From: Talinum fruticosum
Lineage: Eukaryota > Streptophyta > Magnoliopsida > Caryophyllales > Talinaceae
NCBI GenBank assembly: GCA_021018815.1
Contig: JAITYX010000149.1
Span: forward strand, 248,001-312,000
Length of the DNA: 64,000 nt
Direction of reading: 5' to 3'
Of this stretch, positions 1 to 11,589 are shown one piece after another. Under the pieces are notes generated by a model. The model was not told the DNA's origin. It searched no databases and worked only from the letters and a program-made list of their open reading frames with translations. The position numbers and the translations under genes are program-made. Positions within the stretch are counted from its first letter, which is position 1. Each line of letters opens with the position of its first letter.

Positions 1-1469
1 TAATTTGTTCGTGAATAGATCTTTAAGGAACTTAGCATAACGAGGTTCCCGTTTCATGGTATCTAGAAGAGGAATGTTTGTTTCTACCTTCCTAGATACT
101 TCTATAATATCTTCAATTGCCTCGTCTATCGTAGGAGTTGTGCTTATCAATCTACTAGGAAAAGATGGGATAGGCTTGTAAAGATCTTTTTATTTTCACC
201 TATTTCCTTAGCATTAGAGGCGTCATCTTTGTTTTGGTCAAGTTCAGATTTCTTGACCTTTAATTCTGACTCTACCTCTATGTTTTTCCTAGATTCCTCT
301 AACTCTTTCCCACTTTTAAGTGTTATGACACTCACATTTTCTTTTGGATCTTGGAAAGGTTGAGATTTCATTTGGGCTTGCAGGTTACTAATTATGGTAT
401 CATTGGCAATCTGTCTCTCTTGAACCCGCTTAATGGTCATCTCTAAGCTTTGGAACCTAAGGTAAGTCTCCTTTTTCTGGTCATCCATCTTCTTAATGAT
501 TTGGTCTAAAAGATAATTAGTTTTGTCTTGAGTAAATGATTGATCAAATTCTAGGGGTTTTCTTCAAATCCATACCTAAGGTTAGAGTAGTCACTCCATT
601 CTTCATAAGTGTTCGAGAATGGATCATGGTTCATTTGACCTTGGTTGGAAAAATAGCATTCACATGCCCTCTTTGTTGAGTAGGACATGAATCAGTAGGG
701 TGCCCCTCTAAACAACAAATTTTACAAGCTATCTGTTTCTCCTCTATTGACCAATTTGTTCAACATAACAATAATTTGGGACAATTGGATCTCTACGAGA
801 TGAACCTAAATTGAACTCATTAACATTCCTAAATTGGATATCTCCAATTCCAAATTGTTGAGTATTTTGGGCCATAATATTAAACAATTCTCTAGCCTGA
901 GTTGGAGTCTTATTAAACAAGGTACCTCCACTGGCAACATCTACCATATTTCTATCTATTGGCAATAAACCTTCATAAAAATATTGAATCAACAAATGCT
1001 CGGAAATTTGATGTTGGGGACAACTAGCACATAATTTATTAAAACGCTCCCAATATTTAGAAAAAGTCTCTCCAAGTCATCCGTGTAATGCCATAAATTT
1101 CCTTTCTAATGGAACCTATCCTAGATGCAGGAAAAATTTCTCTAAAAACGCTTTATGAACTTCGGTCCATGTAGTGAATGTTGCAGGTGGTAAGTAATAA
1201 AACCAGTCTTTAGCCTTATCCCGAAGTGAAAAGGGAAAGGCTCTCAACTTAATTTGATCTTGGGTGATTCCCTCAAGTTGCATAGTGGAACATGTAATAA
1301 TAAACTCATTGATATGACGATATGGGTCCTCACCAGGCAGTCCATGAAATTTAGGTAACATACTTAAAAATCCGGAGTTCGGCTTTAGTGGTCGGTCCAC
1401 TGCAGGATATGAGATAGGTAAAAGTTGTGTATCCAAGTTAGGTGCAGCAAGTTCACGTAAGGTAGTCAT
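1..1469 (-). pseudogene. gag: Ty3/gypsy gag with CCHC knuckle (element G, duplicate copy), frame-broken
   Basis: Gag forms the particle that packages retrotransposon RNA. The start used is the ATG at 1469 on the minus strand (protein begins MTTLRELAAPN). The first open stretch, 1469-1116, contains the Retrotrans_gag core with the motif DKAKDWFYYLP followed by FTTWTEVHKAFLEKFF. It resumes in another frame around 995-744 (FNKTPTQARELFNIM). Near 725-660 a zinc knuckle of the form C-x2-C-x4-H-x4-C is readable (CCLEGHPTDSCP). The last part, 488-147, is charged (MDDQKKETYLRFQSLEM). At least three frame breaks separate these blocks. Several lie at CAG/CTG-like sites and may be sequence errors. The lineage assignment is family knowledge; the breaks are observed. 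Confidence 0.85.
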
Positions 1470-1666
1470 CTCAATAATTGTAGAACTTATAGAAACAGAA
1501 TCGAAACACTTACTTGGCTTTCAACTTCGTCAAATGTATACTCCTTTTCAAATTAAAAAAAAAAGCACTAAAAAAACAAAACTATGAAAACAAACTATTA
1601 AAGTTACAAAAAGTAATAAAAGTAGTAAATCTAAAATAAATAAAACTAAAAACTATTATTTTCTTT

Positions 1667-1683
1667 CCCCGACAACGGCGCCA
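1667..1683 (-). other. Primer binding site, tRNA-Asp type (element G, duplicate copy)
   Basis: The plus strand reads CCCCGACAACGGCGCCA, which matches the 3' end of plant tRNA-Asp(GTC) with one mismatch. On the element's own strand this is a TGGCGCCGTTG-type primer binding site five bases inside the 5' LTR. Asp priming is typical of Athila/Calypso/Cyclops elements. Confidence 0.85.
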
Positions 1684-1688
1684 AAATT

Positions 1689-3828
1689 TGTTAGCTTGTC
1701 GTACGACTACAAATTAAACCATTACTTAGACTTATAATTAAGAATATAGCATAGGGAAGTAGGGATCGAATCCACGAGGAAAGATATAATAACATGCAAG
1801 TTTTAATCTAATTAAATTTACTACTCTTAAAAACAAAACAGAAAATATAAATTAAAATCAATAGCTAAAATTCATAGAAAATTATCTAATAACTAAATAA
1901 ATAATTTATGCAGAATAATAAAACTACAATAACCCAGAAATATTTTTTTATAATTTTTCAGAATAATTAAAACAGAAAACTAAAGCAGAAAATAAACAAA
2001 TTCTAAAACAGAAAATTAAATAAATAATATTCTGCACTAAATTAATTACGAAAATAAATACTAAAATTATCCAGAATAATAATACTAAATTTCTAAACCT
2101 AACCAGACCCTAAAAATATAAAAACAAAATTTAAAATCTAATTTACGAATTTATTTTATTAAAAACCTGCAGTAATTAAATTCAAGAATTAAATCTGAAA
2201 AAATATCAAATTAATTCCAAAAATTCTAAAATTTAATCACAGAAAAATAGGACTCTATCTAAACCCTAAAAGAAAATAAAATACGAAAAATAACAAAAGA
2301 AACTATTTTTAAACTAATTTCTAACAAACTAACTCAAAAATAATAAAAACTAACAGAAAATTAATTCTGAAAATTAAAATATATAAAGACTCAAAATTAA
2401 ATTAAAATAAAATTACTAAAACTAACCTAAAATAATGATCTTTAGGGGGTTTAATGAAATTGATAATAAAAGACTATAACTTTATAAGTAAAAATTAATA
2501 AACTCAAGAAAATAACTAAAAGCAAACAAATAATTGTCAAAGATAGCAATTTATAAAAACACTTAGTATAATCTATATCCACCATGCAAATTATTATTTA
2601 TCATTAACACACAAATTGATCTACCCATGAGCTAAACTGTAGAAGACAACCACTAGCGGATCTTCCCCGTTTTTCCTTAGTTATTAGTTTACTTAGGCCT
2701 AGCCCTAATATAAACCCTACTAATATTGATAACCCTAACACTAGCACTAGAATTTAATCAAATTAGAGCATTAAGAATTAGAAAAACATCATCTAGCACC
2801 TAATAACCAATCTACTAGCAAATTGATTTAAGAAGGATCTATGATAATTTCCTAATTAAAAGAGATGGGTATGAGTCATCCATGATTAACTAGGGTGATA
2901 CTTATGTCTAAAAGATCAAGCAATTACGTACTTAAACCCTTTAAACTATCGAATGAATTCATATAAAATCAATTAGTGTGCACTCTAATTAATTAAACAT
3001 AAAATCATAAACATTAAACACAAATTATCATAGAATCATGGATCGAATCAATAAGACAATAAAAATTGAAACTTTGTTTCAAAATAAATAATTTAACATG
3101 GCTTCAAGTAGATTATACTAAGTATAAGAAAAACTACTCACACATAATGTAATTTAAAACATGTAAACTAAATAAAACTAGCATCTTTAATATTAATCTA
3201 ACAATAAAAACTCAATCTTTTCTAATAAAAATTACCAAACTAAATTATACTACCGATATTAGTTTCTTTGACCCGGAAGATGAAGAAGATGATGATGAAT
3301 GGTGGCTGGCTGGGATATGGCGAGTGGTAGCAGTGCAAGGAGCAGCGAGCGGCAGCAAGTGCAAGCGGCTGGACAGCAAGGTGGTGCAGTCGATGTGAGC
3401 AGCAGTAGGTGGCTGGGATGTGTGTGTGCTGCGTGGACAGCAAGGGAAGAAAGGGTGATGATTGTGTGTGGCTGGCTTCCCGGTCTCCCTCTCCATGATG
3501 ATAATAAGTAGTATATATAGGGTGAAAGAGTTAGGGTTTATTTCTCTTTCTTCTCTTCTAAGTTTTCTTTTCTATTCCACTTAGGATTTCCTAAAATATA
3601 ATATCCTAAAATAAATATTCTATTACATATTATATTTATGGACCGACTTCATATATTTTCTTGGATGCTTGTCGGTAGCTAAAAATCCACTTTTAACGAC
3701 TTTTCTTCTCTTCCCCACTTTATTCGATAATTACCTATAAATAGACAAAATAGAATAAATTAGATAAAATAAACTATATAATATAAACTAAATAACTACT
3801 AAAAATACGTATAAAATACGACTTAACA
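1689..3828 (-). repeat. 5' LTR of gypsy G (duplicate copy)
   Basis: A 2140-base LTR bounded by TG at 1689 and CA at 3828 (plus strand), adjacent to the primer binding site on its left. Near-identical copies lie at 16209-18365 and 31990-34133. It is AT-rich except for a GC-rich patch near 3290-3500. On its right it abuts copia RNase H sequence starting GTACT, the G target-site sequence. Confidence 0.93.
3511..3539 (-). promoter_or_regulatory. Putative LTR promoter: telo-box then TATA box (element G, duplicate copy)
   Basis: On the minus strand a telo-box-like AAACCCTAA (3539-3531) lies about ten bases upstream of CTATATATAC (3520-3511). Transcription would run leftward, toward the primer binding site and gag, as a 5' LTR should. 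The same pair is kept in the other two G LTRs. Assignment is by motif only. Confidence 0.55.
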
Positions 3829-4402
3829 GTACTCAAGGGACTCGTAACTGTCTCTCACTCGGATATTCGGATGCCGATTACGCTGGATACAAAGTTGATA
3901 GAAAGAGCACTTCAGGAGCTTGCCAATTTCTAGGTCAATCCTTAATATCTTGGCACTCAAAGAAGCAAAACTCAGTAGCTCTATCAACCGCCGAGGCCGA
4001 GTATATTGCAGCTGGAGCATGCTCGCGCTCGGATCTTATGAATAAAGCAACACTTGAGAGATCTTGGACTTTCTTTCAAATCAGTTCCAATCAAGTGTGA
4101 CAATCAGAGTGCAATTAGCATCACCCAAAATCCAATTCAAGCACTCAAAGACAAAGCACATTGAGGTCGGTATCATTTCTTAAGAGACCATTCCGAGAAA
4201 GGTGATATTGAACTCAATTTCATTCTTACCAATCTTCAACTAGCTGATATCTTTACTAAGTCTCTTGGTGAGGATCAGCTTTGCTTTATTAGGAATGAGC
4301 TTGGTATGATAAATGCATAATTATGTGCTTTCTATGAGAAAATCTGATTACATGATTATGTGTTATGTGTTTACAACTCGTTGATAACCATTAGTTCAGT
4401 TG
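3829..4402 (+). pseudogene. Copia A RNase H C-terminal part and pol end (duplicate copy)
   Basis: The reading continues copia RNase H from the point where G is inserted: SDADYAGYKVDRKSTSGAC, then ISWHSKKQNSVALST and AEYIAAGAC, ending NELGMINA and stop at 4320. The N-terminal half of this domain is not here; in the right-hand copy it lies at 16040-16208, across G. Frame breaks occur around 4020-4100 and near 4150. The last five bases (AGTTG, 4398-4402) are the target site of the D LTR that follows. This segment duplicates 34134-34704. Confidence 0.88.
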
Positions 4403-4673
4403 TGTAACAACCCGACCCTAAATCACATTATTTGTTTTATTAATTATAATATTTATATAACCGAGCGCGTACACTTCAATTCGATAGTTTGTATTTACAT
4501 TATCCTTATACATGTGTTATGCAGCTAAGGCAACGAAGTGGCCCTAATAAAAATCTCATAATAAGATTATAATTTGTGAACATCATTATTAAAATAAAAT
4601 TAAAAGTAACAATAAAAGAAAACAAAATAAATAAATAAATAATAAAATAAACAAAACCAGATTTTTTTAAGGA
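4403..4673 (+). repeat. Truncated 5' end of chromovirus D LTR
   Basis: Starts TGTAACAACCCGACC exactly as the intact D LTRs at 34705 and 41159 and follows them for about 270 bases, through the A-rich stretch ending TTAAGGA. It then stops, without the rest of the LTR, and joins minus-strand copia C. The stop is a rearrangement breakpoint, not a normal element end. Confidence 0.9.
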
Positions 4674-6010
4674 TAATAAAATAAATAAAATAATAATCCA
4701 AGATATTTCAGGTGTTGCTTGATCCAGAGAATCCGAGCATAACAAGCTCCAGGTGTAACATACTCAGCCTCAATAGTTGATAGAGCAACCGAGTTCCGCT
4801 TCTTTGAGTGCTAGGAGATGAGTGATTGACCCAGAAATTGGCATGCTCCTGATGTACTCTTTTCTATCAACTTTGTATCCAAGCATAGTCGGAATCCGAG
4901 TATCGAGTGAGAGTCGGTTCCGAGTTCTTCGAAAACTATAGACCAAGATTCCAAGTCCCTGCAAGATATCTGAAAATTCTCTTCGCTACAGTGAGATGTG
5001 ATTTCTTAGGATTAGCTTAAAATCTTGCACAAAGGCAAACACTAAACATGATGTTTGGCCTACTAGATATGAGATAAAATAGAGATCCAATCATACCTCT
5101 GTAGAGTTTCGATCTACAGCCTTTACCTTTCTCATCCGAGTCCAGCTTTTAGACTACTACTCAAAGGTGTTGCTGCATGCTTCATATCTTGTAGCTTGTA
5201 TTTCTTCAATCACTCCTTGGTGTACTTAGATTGATGGACATAAATGCCATCCTTGTGTTATTTGATTTGTACACTAAGGAAGAAATTGAGTTCTCCCATC
5301 ATGCTTATTTGGAACTCATTTCTCATTAACTCGGAAAAATCTTGGCATAGAGTTTCATTAGTAGCTCCAAAACGATGTCATCAACATAAATCTGAATGAT
5401 AACAAAATCATTCCCCTTGGCTTTTGTAACACGATTTTTGTCAATCTGACCTCTTTGAAATCATTTTCAACTATGAAACTGCTTAGTTTTTCATACCAAG
5501 CTCTAAGAGCTTGTTTAAGACCATATAAAACGTTTTGCAATTTGAAAACATGATTTAGAAATTCCGAGTTTTCAAATCCAGGGGTTGCTCAACATAAACC
5601 TCTTTTTAATATAACCATTGAGAAATGCATATTTGACATCCATTTGATAAAGCTTGATGTTCATGCTAGATGCAAATGCTAAGAGAATCATGATTGCCTC
5701 AATCCTAGCAATATGTGCGAAGGTTTCCCCACAATCAATTTTCTCTTCTTGGTTATACCCCTGAGCAACTAGTTTGGCCTTATTTCCGAGTACCAACCCT
5801 TCCTCATTCAATTTGTTCTTGAAAACTCATTTGGTTTCTATTATTGAGCAGATCGGAAGGTCATTTGGTCGAGTCCGGACTTGGTTTCTTTCAAATTGAT
5901 TTAGCTCTTCTTGCATGGCCTCTACCCATTCAGGCTCATTTAAGGTTCTAGTATATTTTTAGGTTTTGTTAATGTTATGAATGTAGAAAATATACACAGA
6001 TTTTGCAAAG
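4674..6010 (-). pseudogene. Copia C reverse transcriptase and RNase H remnant
   Basis: Read on the minus strand. The RT entry motif lies near 5811-5572: KLVAQGYNQEEKIDCGETFAH, then MNIKLYQMDVKYAFLNGYI. The catalytic YVDD box is at 5388-5377, preceded by IIQI. RNase H begins near 5100 and runs to about 4690, with fragments such as EAEYVTPGAC and IKQHLK. It is cut at the 4673/4674 junction before the conserved CDNQSA region. In life this enzyme copies element RNA into DNA. Here several stops and frame changes make it non-functional as written. Confidence 0.82.
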
Positions 6011-6169
6011 AAGAACAAGCCCCACTATTGATATCGAAAGTATGTTCGAGATGGGTGACTAGATGCATATTTGAAAGCTCTACCTGTCCTTTGATTTACA
6101 AGGTTTGTTGGTTGAATAGGTTAATCTTCGGTTGGTTGATTTTCTTGAGCTTCGCATTGGCTTGTTCTT

Positions 6170-7310
6170 CAACATTCTAGGCTGCCTCTTGAACTTCGTT
6201 TTGAGTTCCCTCATTCCGAGTTGCCTGAATTATTCTGTTTTGACTCTTTCCGAATCTAGCTCCAGCAATATCGTCTTCATATCTAATCAGTTTGAGATCC
6301 GAGAAGGTGGATTCACTTATCCTTCCAAGATCGATCTCATCAAAGAGAACGTGGATGCTTTCTTCTACATTGTTAGTCATTTTGTTAAACACATGATAAG
6401 CTTTAATATGAGATGAGTAACCTAGAAATATACCTTAATCCGATCTAGCATCAAACATAGTCAAATGTTCCTTACCATTGTTATGCTCAAAGTATTTACA
6501 TCGAAATGGTCTAAAGTAGGAGATGTTGGGTTTCTTTCCCTTGTATAGCTCATAGAGTATCTTCTTTAGGATGGGTCTAATGAGGCATCTGTTGAGAGTA
6601 TAGTTTGTCTGTGTTGATCGCCTCAGCCTGTAAATAGTAAGGTAGATCATTGTCAATCATCATGGTCCTTCCTATTTCGTCGGATGTCTTATTCTTTCTC
6701 TCCACTACTCCATTATATTGACGAGTTTTTGGTGTAGAGAAGTTATGGGAGATGTCATTCTTGTCACAAAAGTTTGCAAATTATGAGCAATCGAACTCTC
6801 TTCCATAGTCAATTCGAATCCTTTTGATTTGAGTCTCATAGTCCACTTGAATTTTCCTACAAATCTTAATGAACTCTTTGAAGGCTTCATTCTTGTTCCT
6901 CAAAAAAGACACCCGGGTAAATCATGAATAATAACCAATAAGAACAAGCAGATATGATTTACCTCCTAAGCTTTTCACAAGAATTTCACCACATAAATCC
7001 ATATGAACCAAATCAAGTACTTTGGATGTAGACACAGTTTTGAGTGGTTTGAAACATGATCTTACTTGTTTCCCATTTGTGCATGCTTCATAGATTTTAT
7101 CTTTCTTAAATACACAGTTAGGTAAACCCCTAACCTATCCATGAGATGATAGTTTCTTGATGGTATGCATGCTAACATGACCTAGTCTACTATGCCATGT
7201 CCATGAATCATCATTCAAAGATGCTTTTAAGACATATAAATTCTGACTAGAATCTGAAAGAGGGATAGTATAAGTGTTATCTAACCTCGGACACTGAGAG
7301 CTTTGTCTCT
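6170..7310 (-). pseudogene. Copia C integrase remnant
   Basis: Minus-strand integrase. The pre-integrase zinc domain lies near 7210-7050 (TWHSRLGHVSMHTIKKL, then EACTNGKQV). The first catalytic Asp sits in HMDLCG near 7000. Downstream are GREFD near 6800 and the third catalytic residue in NGVVERKN near 6700. The C-terminal extension with VEESIHVLFDEID lies at 6392-6330. Many stops interrupt the frame. Integrase inserts the cDNA into the genome; this copy is decayed. Confidence 0.8.
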
Positions 7311-7370
7311 TTGGTGACTCGCATCGAAATGTAGCAGTTGGTCTTAGTGAACCTTACCTCTTGACCTTTG

Positions 7371-7620
7371 TCACATAGTTGAGATACTAAGGAGATTGTA
7401 CTTAAGCCCTTTGACAAGGTAGACTGAACCGACTAAGTTGTTTTCTTGACCAATCTTGCCAATCCCAACTATCTTGCCTTTGTTATTGTCTCCGAATGTG
7501 ACTTTTCCTCCCTTCGGATCTTCTAACTCCGAGAAGAGTCTTGAGTCTCCGGACATATGGCATGAGCAACCACTATCTAAATACCAATCACACTTCCATT
7601 TTTTAGTCACCTACAAAATA
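7371..7620 (-). pseudogene. Copia C aspartic protease remnant
   Basis: Minus-strand open stretch beginning at 7610 with WYLDSGCSCHMSGD, the copia protease active-site region (DSG), followed by FGDNNKGKIVGIGKIG and VYLVKGLKYNLLSIS. The usual DSGCSRHM has Cys for Arg here. The frame is intact across the FGD segment, unlike A and B, which both break there. Protease releases the mature Gag and Pol proteins. From 7621 to about 7980 the sequence is a lysine- and arginine-rich linker with stops. Confidence 0.85.
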
Positions 7621-7979
7621 GAAACAAACTAACCCTTCTCACTTCCTCTTACAAACACAATAACCGCCTTTACTGTGGTCTTTCTCTCGAGGAAGAGCAC
7701 TTTTGGGAAACCAGATTTGAATGATTTTAGATTTAGTCCGATTCTGAGTATTCCTTTTAGAGAACTAAGTTTCTGTCTCTTTTCTTTGTAGACCTTTTCT
7801 TTGGTAAATAGGTTGAGAAGGCTTTTTCCTGTAAGCTAGTCTAGGCTTAGTCCTCTTTTCATGTGAGTGAATGGGACCATGCTCAGCCTTCCTAAACTTT
7901 ACAATTTCAAATTGAAAAGACTTGAATAGGAATTAGATTCCTCTTCGAGCATTGTAACCAAGACCCTTTTTTTTCGAAT

Positions 7980-9435
7980 GAGACACACTAAGAGCCTAGT
8001 AAAAGATCAAGGTTTTTCTAACGTTGAGTGAGTTTTAAAACCAGCTCTTGAGACTTATTGAGCTTCCTTTTCAATTTCTCGTTTTTGTTATGAGTGACTA
8101 AGACTTAGTCTCATTGTCTTGAGCACTGGTCTCAAGTACTTTCAGATTTTGTCTCAAGTTTTCTAATTCATTTTTCAAAACATTACTCTTAGCAGTAAGA
8201 GACTCAAGTTGTTCTTTAAAATCGGAAGATTCGGAATTTGACTTTTCTTCCAAAGTAAAGATATATCTAGCAAGATCGGCTTTTGCAAACTTAAGGAAGT
8301 AATCGATTACCTCCTCGAGAACTTGTTTCCTCAATATCTCGGTTGTCACTGTCTCGACTCGGATCTAACTTCGAGTCCGTGAGTGCCATATGACACTTTG
8401 AGTCATTAGAATCATCTTCTTCGGATGAGTTATCATCGCTCCCGGTAGCCATCATAGCCTTTTTCTTCTTTTTGTCCTTCTTCCTCTTTGGATAGTCCTT
8501 GATTATTTGCTCCCTGTTGCCACACTCAAAGCAACCGGAATTCTTAGTTAAAGATAACTTTGAAGGGGATGAGTATTTACCTTTCTTATCCTTCTTATCT
8601 TTCTTGTAGAACTCTTCCTTTAGTCTCTTTTACCACCTTTTGTGCTTCATCATCTTCTTGAAGACTCGGGCAATGAGTGCCACAGGATCCTCTTCGAGAC
8701 CGAGGAACTCGGACTTTGTCGTCCGCTTTCGAGGCCTTCGAGTGCAATGTTCTTTTTAGTACTCGACCTCGGCATCCTCTTCTTCCAAGTGCAGCTCATG
8801 AGTAAGTAGCTTCCGAATGAGCTCATCGAGCTTCGGATGAGAGAGATTCCGAGCCTTTTGAATTGTTGCCACCTTAGGACCCCATCTTCTCTTTGGTATA
8901 CTTCTCTGAATTTTTCTAATCATTCCTTCATGAGAGATCTTTCTACCCAGAGATTTGAGATTATTGGTAATCACATTGAACCTAGCATACATCCGAGAGA
9001 TGTTCTCTTCGAGTTCCATTATGAACAGACTCGTACTTGTGAAGATATTAACTTATCTTTGCCTCGCTTCACTTGGCTAGTTCCTTCATAGATGTTGAGA
9101 AGTGCATCCTACACCTCTTTGGCTGTGTCACAAGTAGAGACTCGTTGTATTCTTCCGAGCTGATAGTACACATCAGCGTGTTCATGGCTTTGAAGTTCTT
9201 TTTGAACTTCTTGTTCTCTTCACTGTGTACTCTGTCCTTACTTTAGGCACAAATCTTGCGCTTTCCATCTTCGTTGGAATAAAGTTTCCATTCTTGATGA
9301 TGTTCCAGACTTCTTCATCATTATCCAATACAAAGCATTCTATCATCGTCTTCCAATGTGCAAAGTTCAATCCTTGAACTTAGGTGGTCCGATGGATAAT
9401 CTTCTTTCATCGAACTCTCTATTGTTATAAGCCAT
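7980..9435 (-). pseudogene. gag: Copia C gag with damaged zinc knuckle and coiled-coil extension
   Basis: The start is the minus-strand ATG at 9435 (MAYNNREFDE). The frame is soon broken. It resumes at 9019-8756, where the UBN2-type gag core reads MYARFNVITNNLKSLGRKIS, then PKRRWGPKVATIQ. Near 8530-8490 the zinc knuckle keeps C-x2-C (CFECGNREQ) but has Gln in place of His and Tyr in place of the last Cys, so it could not bind zinc normally. A heptad-like charged segment at 8349-8098 (LEEKSNSESSDFKEQLESL) is the coiled-coil spacer seen between gag and protease in Sirevirus-type elements. Confidence 0.82.
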
Positions 9436-9477
9436 TTGATCTTTATACCTTTCGATTATGAGATCCTCTAGAAAGGC

Positions 9478-9493
9478 TAGACTCGATACCAAT
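9478..9493 (-). other. Primer binding site, initiator-tRNA-Met type (copia C)
   Basis: On the minus strand ATTGGTATCGAGTC follows the LTR end. The family standard is TGGTATCAGAGC, complementary to initiator tRNA-Met. Here CAGAG is written CGAG, the same change as in copia B and element D. Confidence 0.85.
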
Positions 9494-10162
9494 TGAAAGT
9501 TTACTCTTAGAGAGGTGAAGTCACCCTAGCTAGAGGGGGTGAATAGGGTGATGGAAGATTTTTGAGAAAAATCAAACTCTTTTGCACAAAATAGAATAAG
9601 AAGCGGATTCATAGTCTAGATTGGACTCGTAAAGTTAAACATTCATAAATACGTGGAAACCCTCCCGGGGTAGAAAACCACTTATTGTACTAATCCAAGC
9701 ACCAAATCAAATCCACTAATTGAATCCTCAGTTACAAAAGACTGACTCTAACTAGAATTGCTCCCTTAAACAATTCCTTTACAAGTTTTTCCTAGACTCG
9801 AAGTTCCCTTATCCGATCTAGTACTTCCTGACCGAGTTAACCCTTACGGTCAGGGACAAATGAGCTGAGTTAGCCCTTACAACTCAGTCAAGGGACTTAG
9901 AAATAAACTAAAGAGTAGAAGTGATTACAAGACTTTCTTTACAATTCAAAAATTAAGAAATTCTAGATTGAGAGTTATAAGTCGATGATTGAATAGAAAT
10001 TCACCGTGTGAGTGTTAAACAATAAATTCAACAATCTTCAAGTGTTATGAAGTGGCTTTTATTTATAAGCACCAAAGAAGAACGACCGTTGAGACTTGTT
10101 CTGGACTAGTGAGCTTCAATAGCCATTGTAAAGGCTAGTCTAAGTCACTCAGAAAAATATCC
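9494..10162 (-). repeat. Copia C 5' LTR, 3' portion
   Basis: Minus-strand LTR that ends at the primer binding site. Its inner half matches the corresponding part of the B and solo LTRs: the block with CTCAGC and AGTACTAGATCGGATAAGGG, and the CACCCTATTCACCCCCTCTAG end. It stops at 10162, where the plus-strand LTR of copia A begins. It covers reference-LTR sequence from GGAT(C/A)TTTT to the 3' end. The complementary outer part is at 55269-56023. Confidence 0.85.
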
Positions 10163-11528
10163 CGAAGACTCGGACTTTACACCTCACTTTTCCGAGTTCT
10201 ATCAAGGGAATCGGGTATAAGATTTTCTCACTTATAAAGTTTTGATTCCAAGTCATTCCATGTGCCTTAGAAACTTTTCTGAGTGATATAGTATTTTCTC
10301 TAAGTTTATTCCCTCCGATATTCTTTAGTTAACTTGATTCTCTTTTAGGCTGACTCGGATGGAATATTAAGTATCATAAATATTAGACTCGTAAAATTCC
10401 ATTCCTTTTCCGACCAAGATATTTAGTCACTTAATTATCTTAATTATATTATTATCTCGTGTCTAGTCTTGGACCAAAGTATTTTATACTTTGAAAACCA
10501 AATTGATTTACTTTTGTAGGTGATTCAAACGAGGCTATCCTAAATTGGAATTACAAAAGTAACCAGACTTCAAAACGTCAAATCACCAGCAGACAAGGCT
10601 TTTCCACCTTCGACCTAGCCCCGCACTAATCGTGTCGTGGTTGTCTATTTCTAGAAATGAAAATTTGCAACACTAAGCTCAACGGTGGTTTCCACCTTAC
10701 TTTTGAAGACACCGCCAGGTGGTTTTGGGCGCTTCCAGAGGAGTCAAGAGCCGTTGTCTAATGTTCATATTTCAACGGATATTTTCTGAGTGACTCAAAA
10801 ATCCTTCACAACGGTCATAAAGGAACTTCCAGTCGGAAGATGGACACAACGGCTAAGCCGCTTGGTCATCTATAAAAGAAGCCAACTCTCAAGACTTGAA
10901 GATTGTTGAACCAATTGTAAAAATACATACTTGATCAAAAGACATTGTATTCATTCTCAATCTTCTACTTACAACTCCAATTCGTAATTCATTATATTCC
11001 GAGTTGTAAGGTCTTGTACTCGCTACAAACTCTCTTCTTACTCTCTAAGTAAGGTCCCTTGACTAAGTCGTAAAGGTTAACTCAGCTCGATTGTCCCTAG
11101 TCTGTAAGGGTTATCTCAGCTAGGAAGTACTAGATCGGATAAGGGATTTTCCGAGTCTAGCAAAAACTTATAAGGAGTTGTCTAAGGGAGCAACTCAGGT
11201 TGAGTCAATCTACTATATTTTGTAGATTCAAAATAGTGGATTTGACTTCGTGCTTGGATTAGCACGGTCGAGTGGTTTTCTGCCCCATGAGGGTTTCCAC
11301 GTACTTTCTGTTTACCGGTTTTCGAGTTCATTCTAGACTTAGATTGTTTATTTGTTTAGTCTATTCTGCTTCTATATTCTCTACTGATTTCTAAGTCGGG
11401 TCTTTTCGAGTTCATCCGTGACTCCAACTCTACTCGGACGAATTTATTCTTTAATCGAAGCAAATTTCATGATCACCCTATTCACTCCCCTTCTAGGGTG
11501 ACTTAGTCTCTCAAAGAGCTAACGTTCA
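10163..11528 (+). repeat. Copia A 5' LTR
   Basis: A 1366-base LTR starting (C)GAAGACTCGG, where TGAAGACTCGG is expected, and ending GTTCA just before the primer binding site. It is the same family as the B LTRs but clearly diverged. The first base change (CTGAAG written CCGAAG) is of the recurrent CTG type. Confidence 0.88.
10871..10880 (+). promoter_or_regulatory. Putative TATA box of copia A LTR
   Basis: TATAAAAGAA sits at the position where the B LTRs have TATAAATA, followed by the same conserved AAGCCA..CTC and AAGACTTGAAG sequence. Motif-based call. Confidence 0.6.
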
Positions 11529-11543
11529 ATTGGTATTAGAGCC
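11529..11543 (+). other. Primer binding site, initiator-tRNA-Met type (copia A)
   Basis: ATTGGTATTAGAGCC directly follows the LTR. It is the copia standard TGGTATCAGAGC with one C-to-T change, which fits deamination of a methylated cytosine. Confidence 0.85.
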
Positions 11544-11589
11544 TAGCCTTTTAGAGAAGGATCTAACCATCCAAAGGTCTAAAGATCAA

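Larger units (their letters stand above)
1..1688 (-). mobile_element. Gypsy element G, duplicate copy: internal region, open at the left edge
   Basis: Minus-strand internal domain of an Athila/Calypso-like Ty3/gypsy element, entering from the left edge of the window. It contains the gag region and a primer binding site and ends at the 5' LTR that begins at 1689. It is the duplicate of 30305-31989. No polymerase sequence is seen here, and in the complete copy to the right none is present either. Confidence 0.85.
1..4673. repeat. Left copy of a direct segmental duplication (matches 30305-34974)
   Basis: This stretch is near-identical, in the same orientation, to 30305-34974. It carries the same nested junctions: the G gag and 5' LTR, the GTACT boundary into copia A RNase H, and the start of the D LTR after a GTTG-type target duplication. 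Shared insertion junctions show that the whole block was copied as a unit and not assembled by independent insertions. The match stops at 4673, where sequence changes abruptly to minus-strand copia C. Differences are a few ordinary SNPs plus many CAG/CTG-type changes. Confidence 0.93.
4674..10162 (-). mobile_element. Copia C (Sirevirus-like), minus strand, interrupted and truncated
   Basis: A minus-strand copia element in the expected order: partial 5' LTR (9494-10162), primer binding site, gag, protease, integrase, reverse transcriptase, and RNase H cut at 4674. It is related to A and B but more diverged, with many stops. The missing start of its 5' LTR appears to be 55269-56023. That implies that everything from 10163 to 55268 was inserted into this LTR. 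The 3' LTR is not in the window. Confidence 0.85.

Noticed and set aside
1667..1690. tRNA-Asp gene
   Set aside because: Only about 17 bases match the tRNA 3' end. It is a primer binding site beside an LTR.
2255..2275. Telomeric repeat from AAACCCTAAA motifs
   Set aside because: Only single copies of the motif occur, no array. The LTR copies are better seen as isolated telo-box-like motifs.
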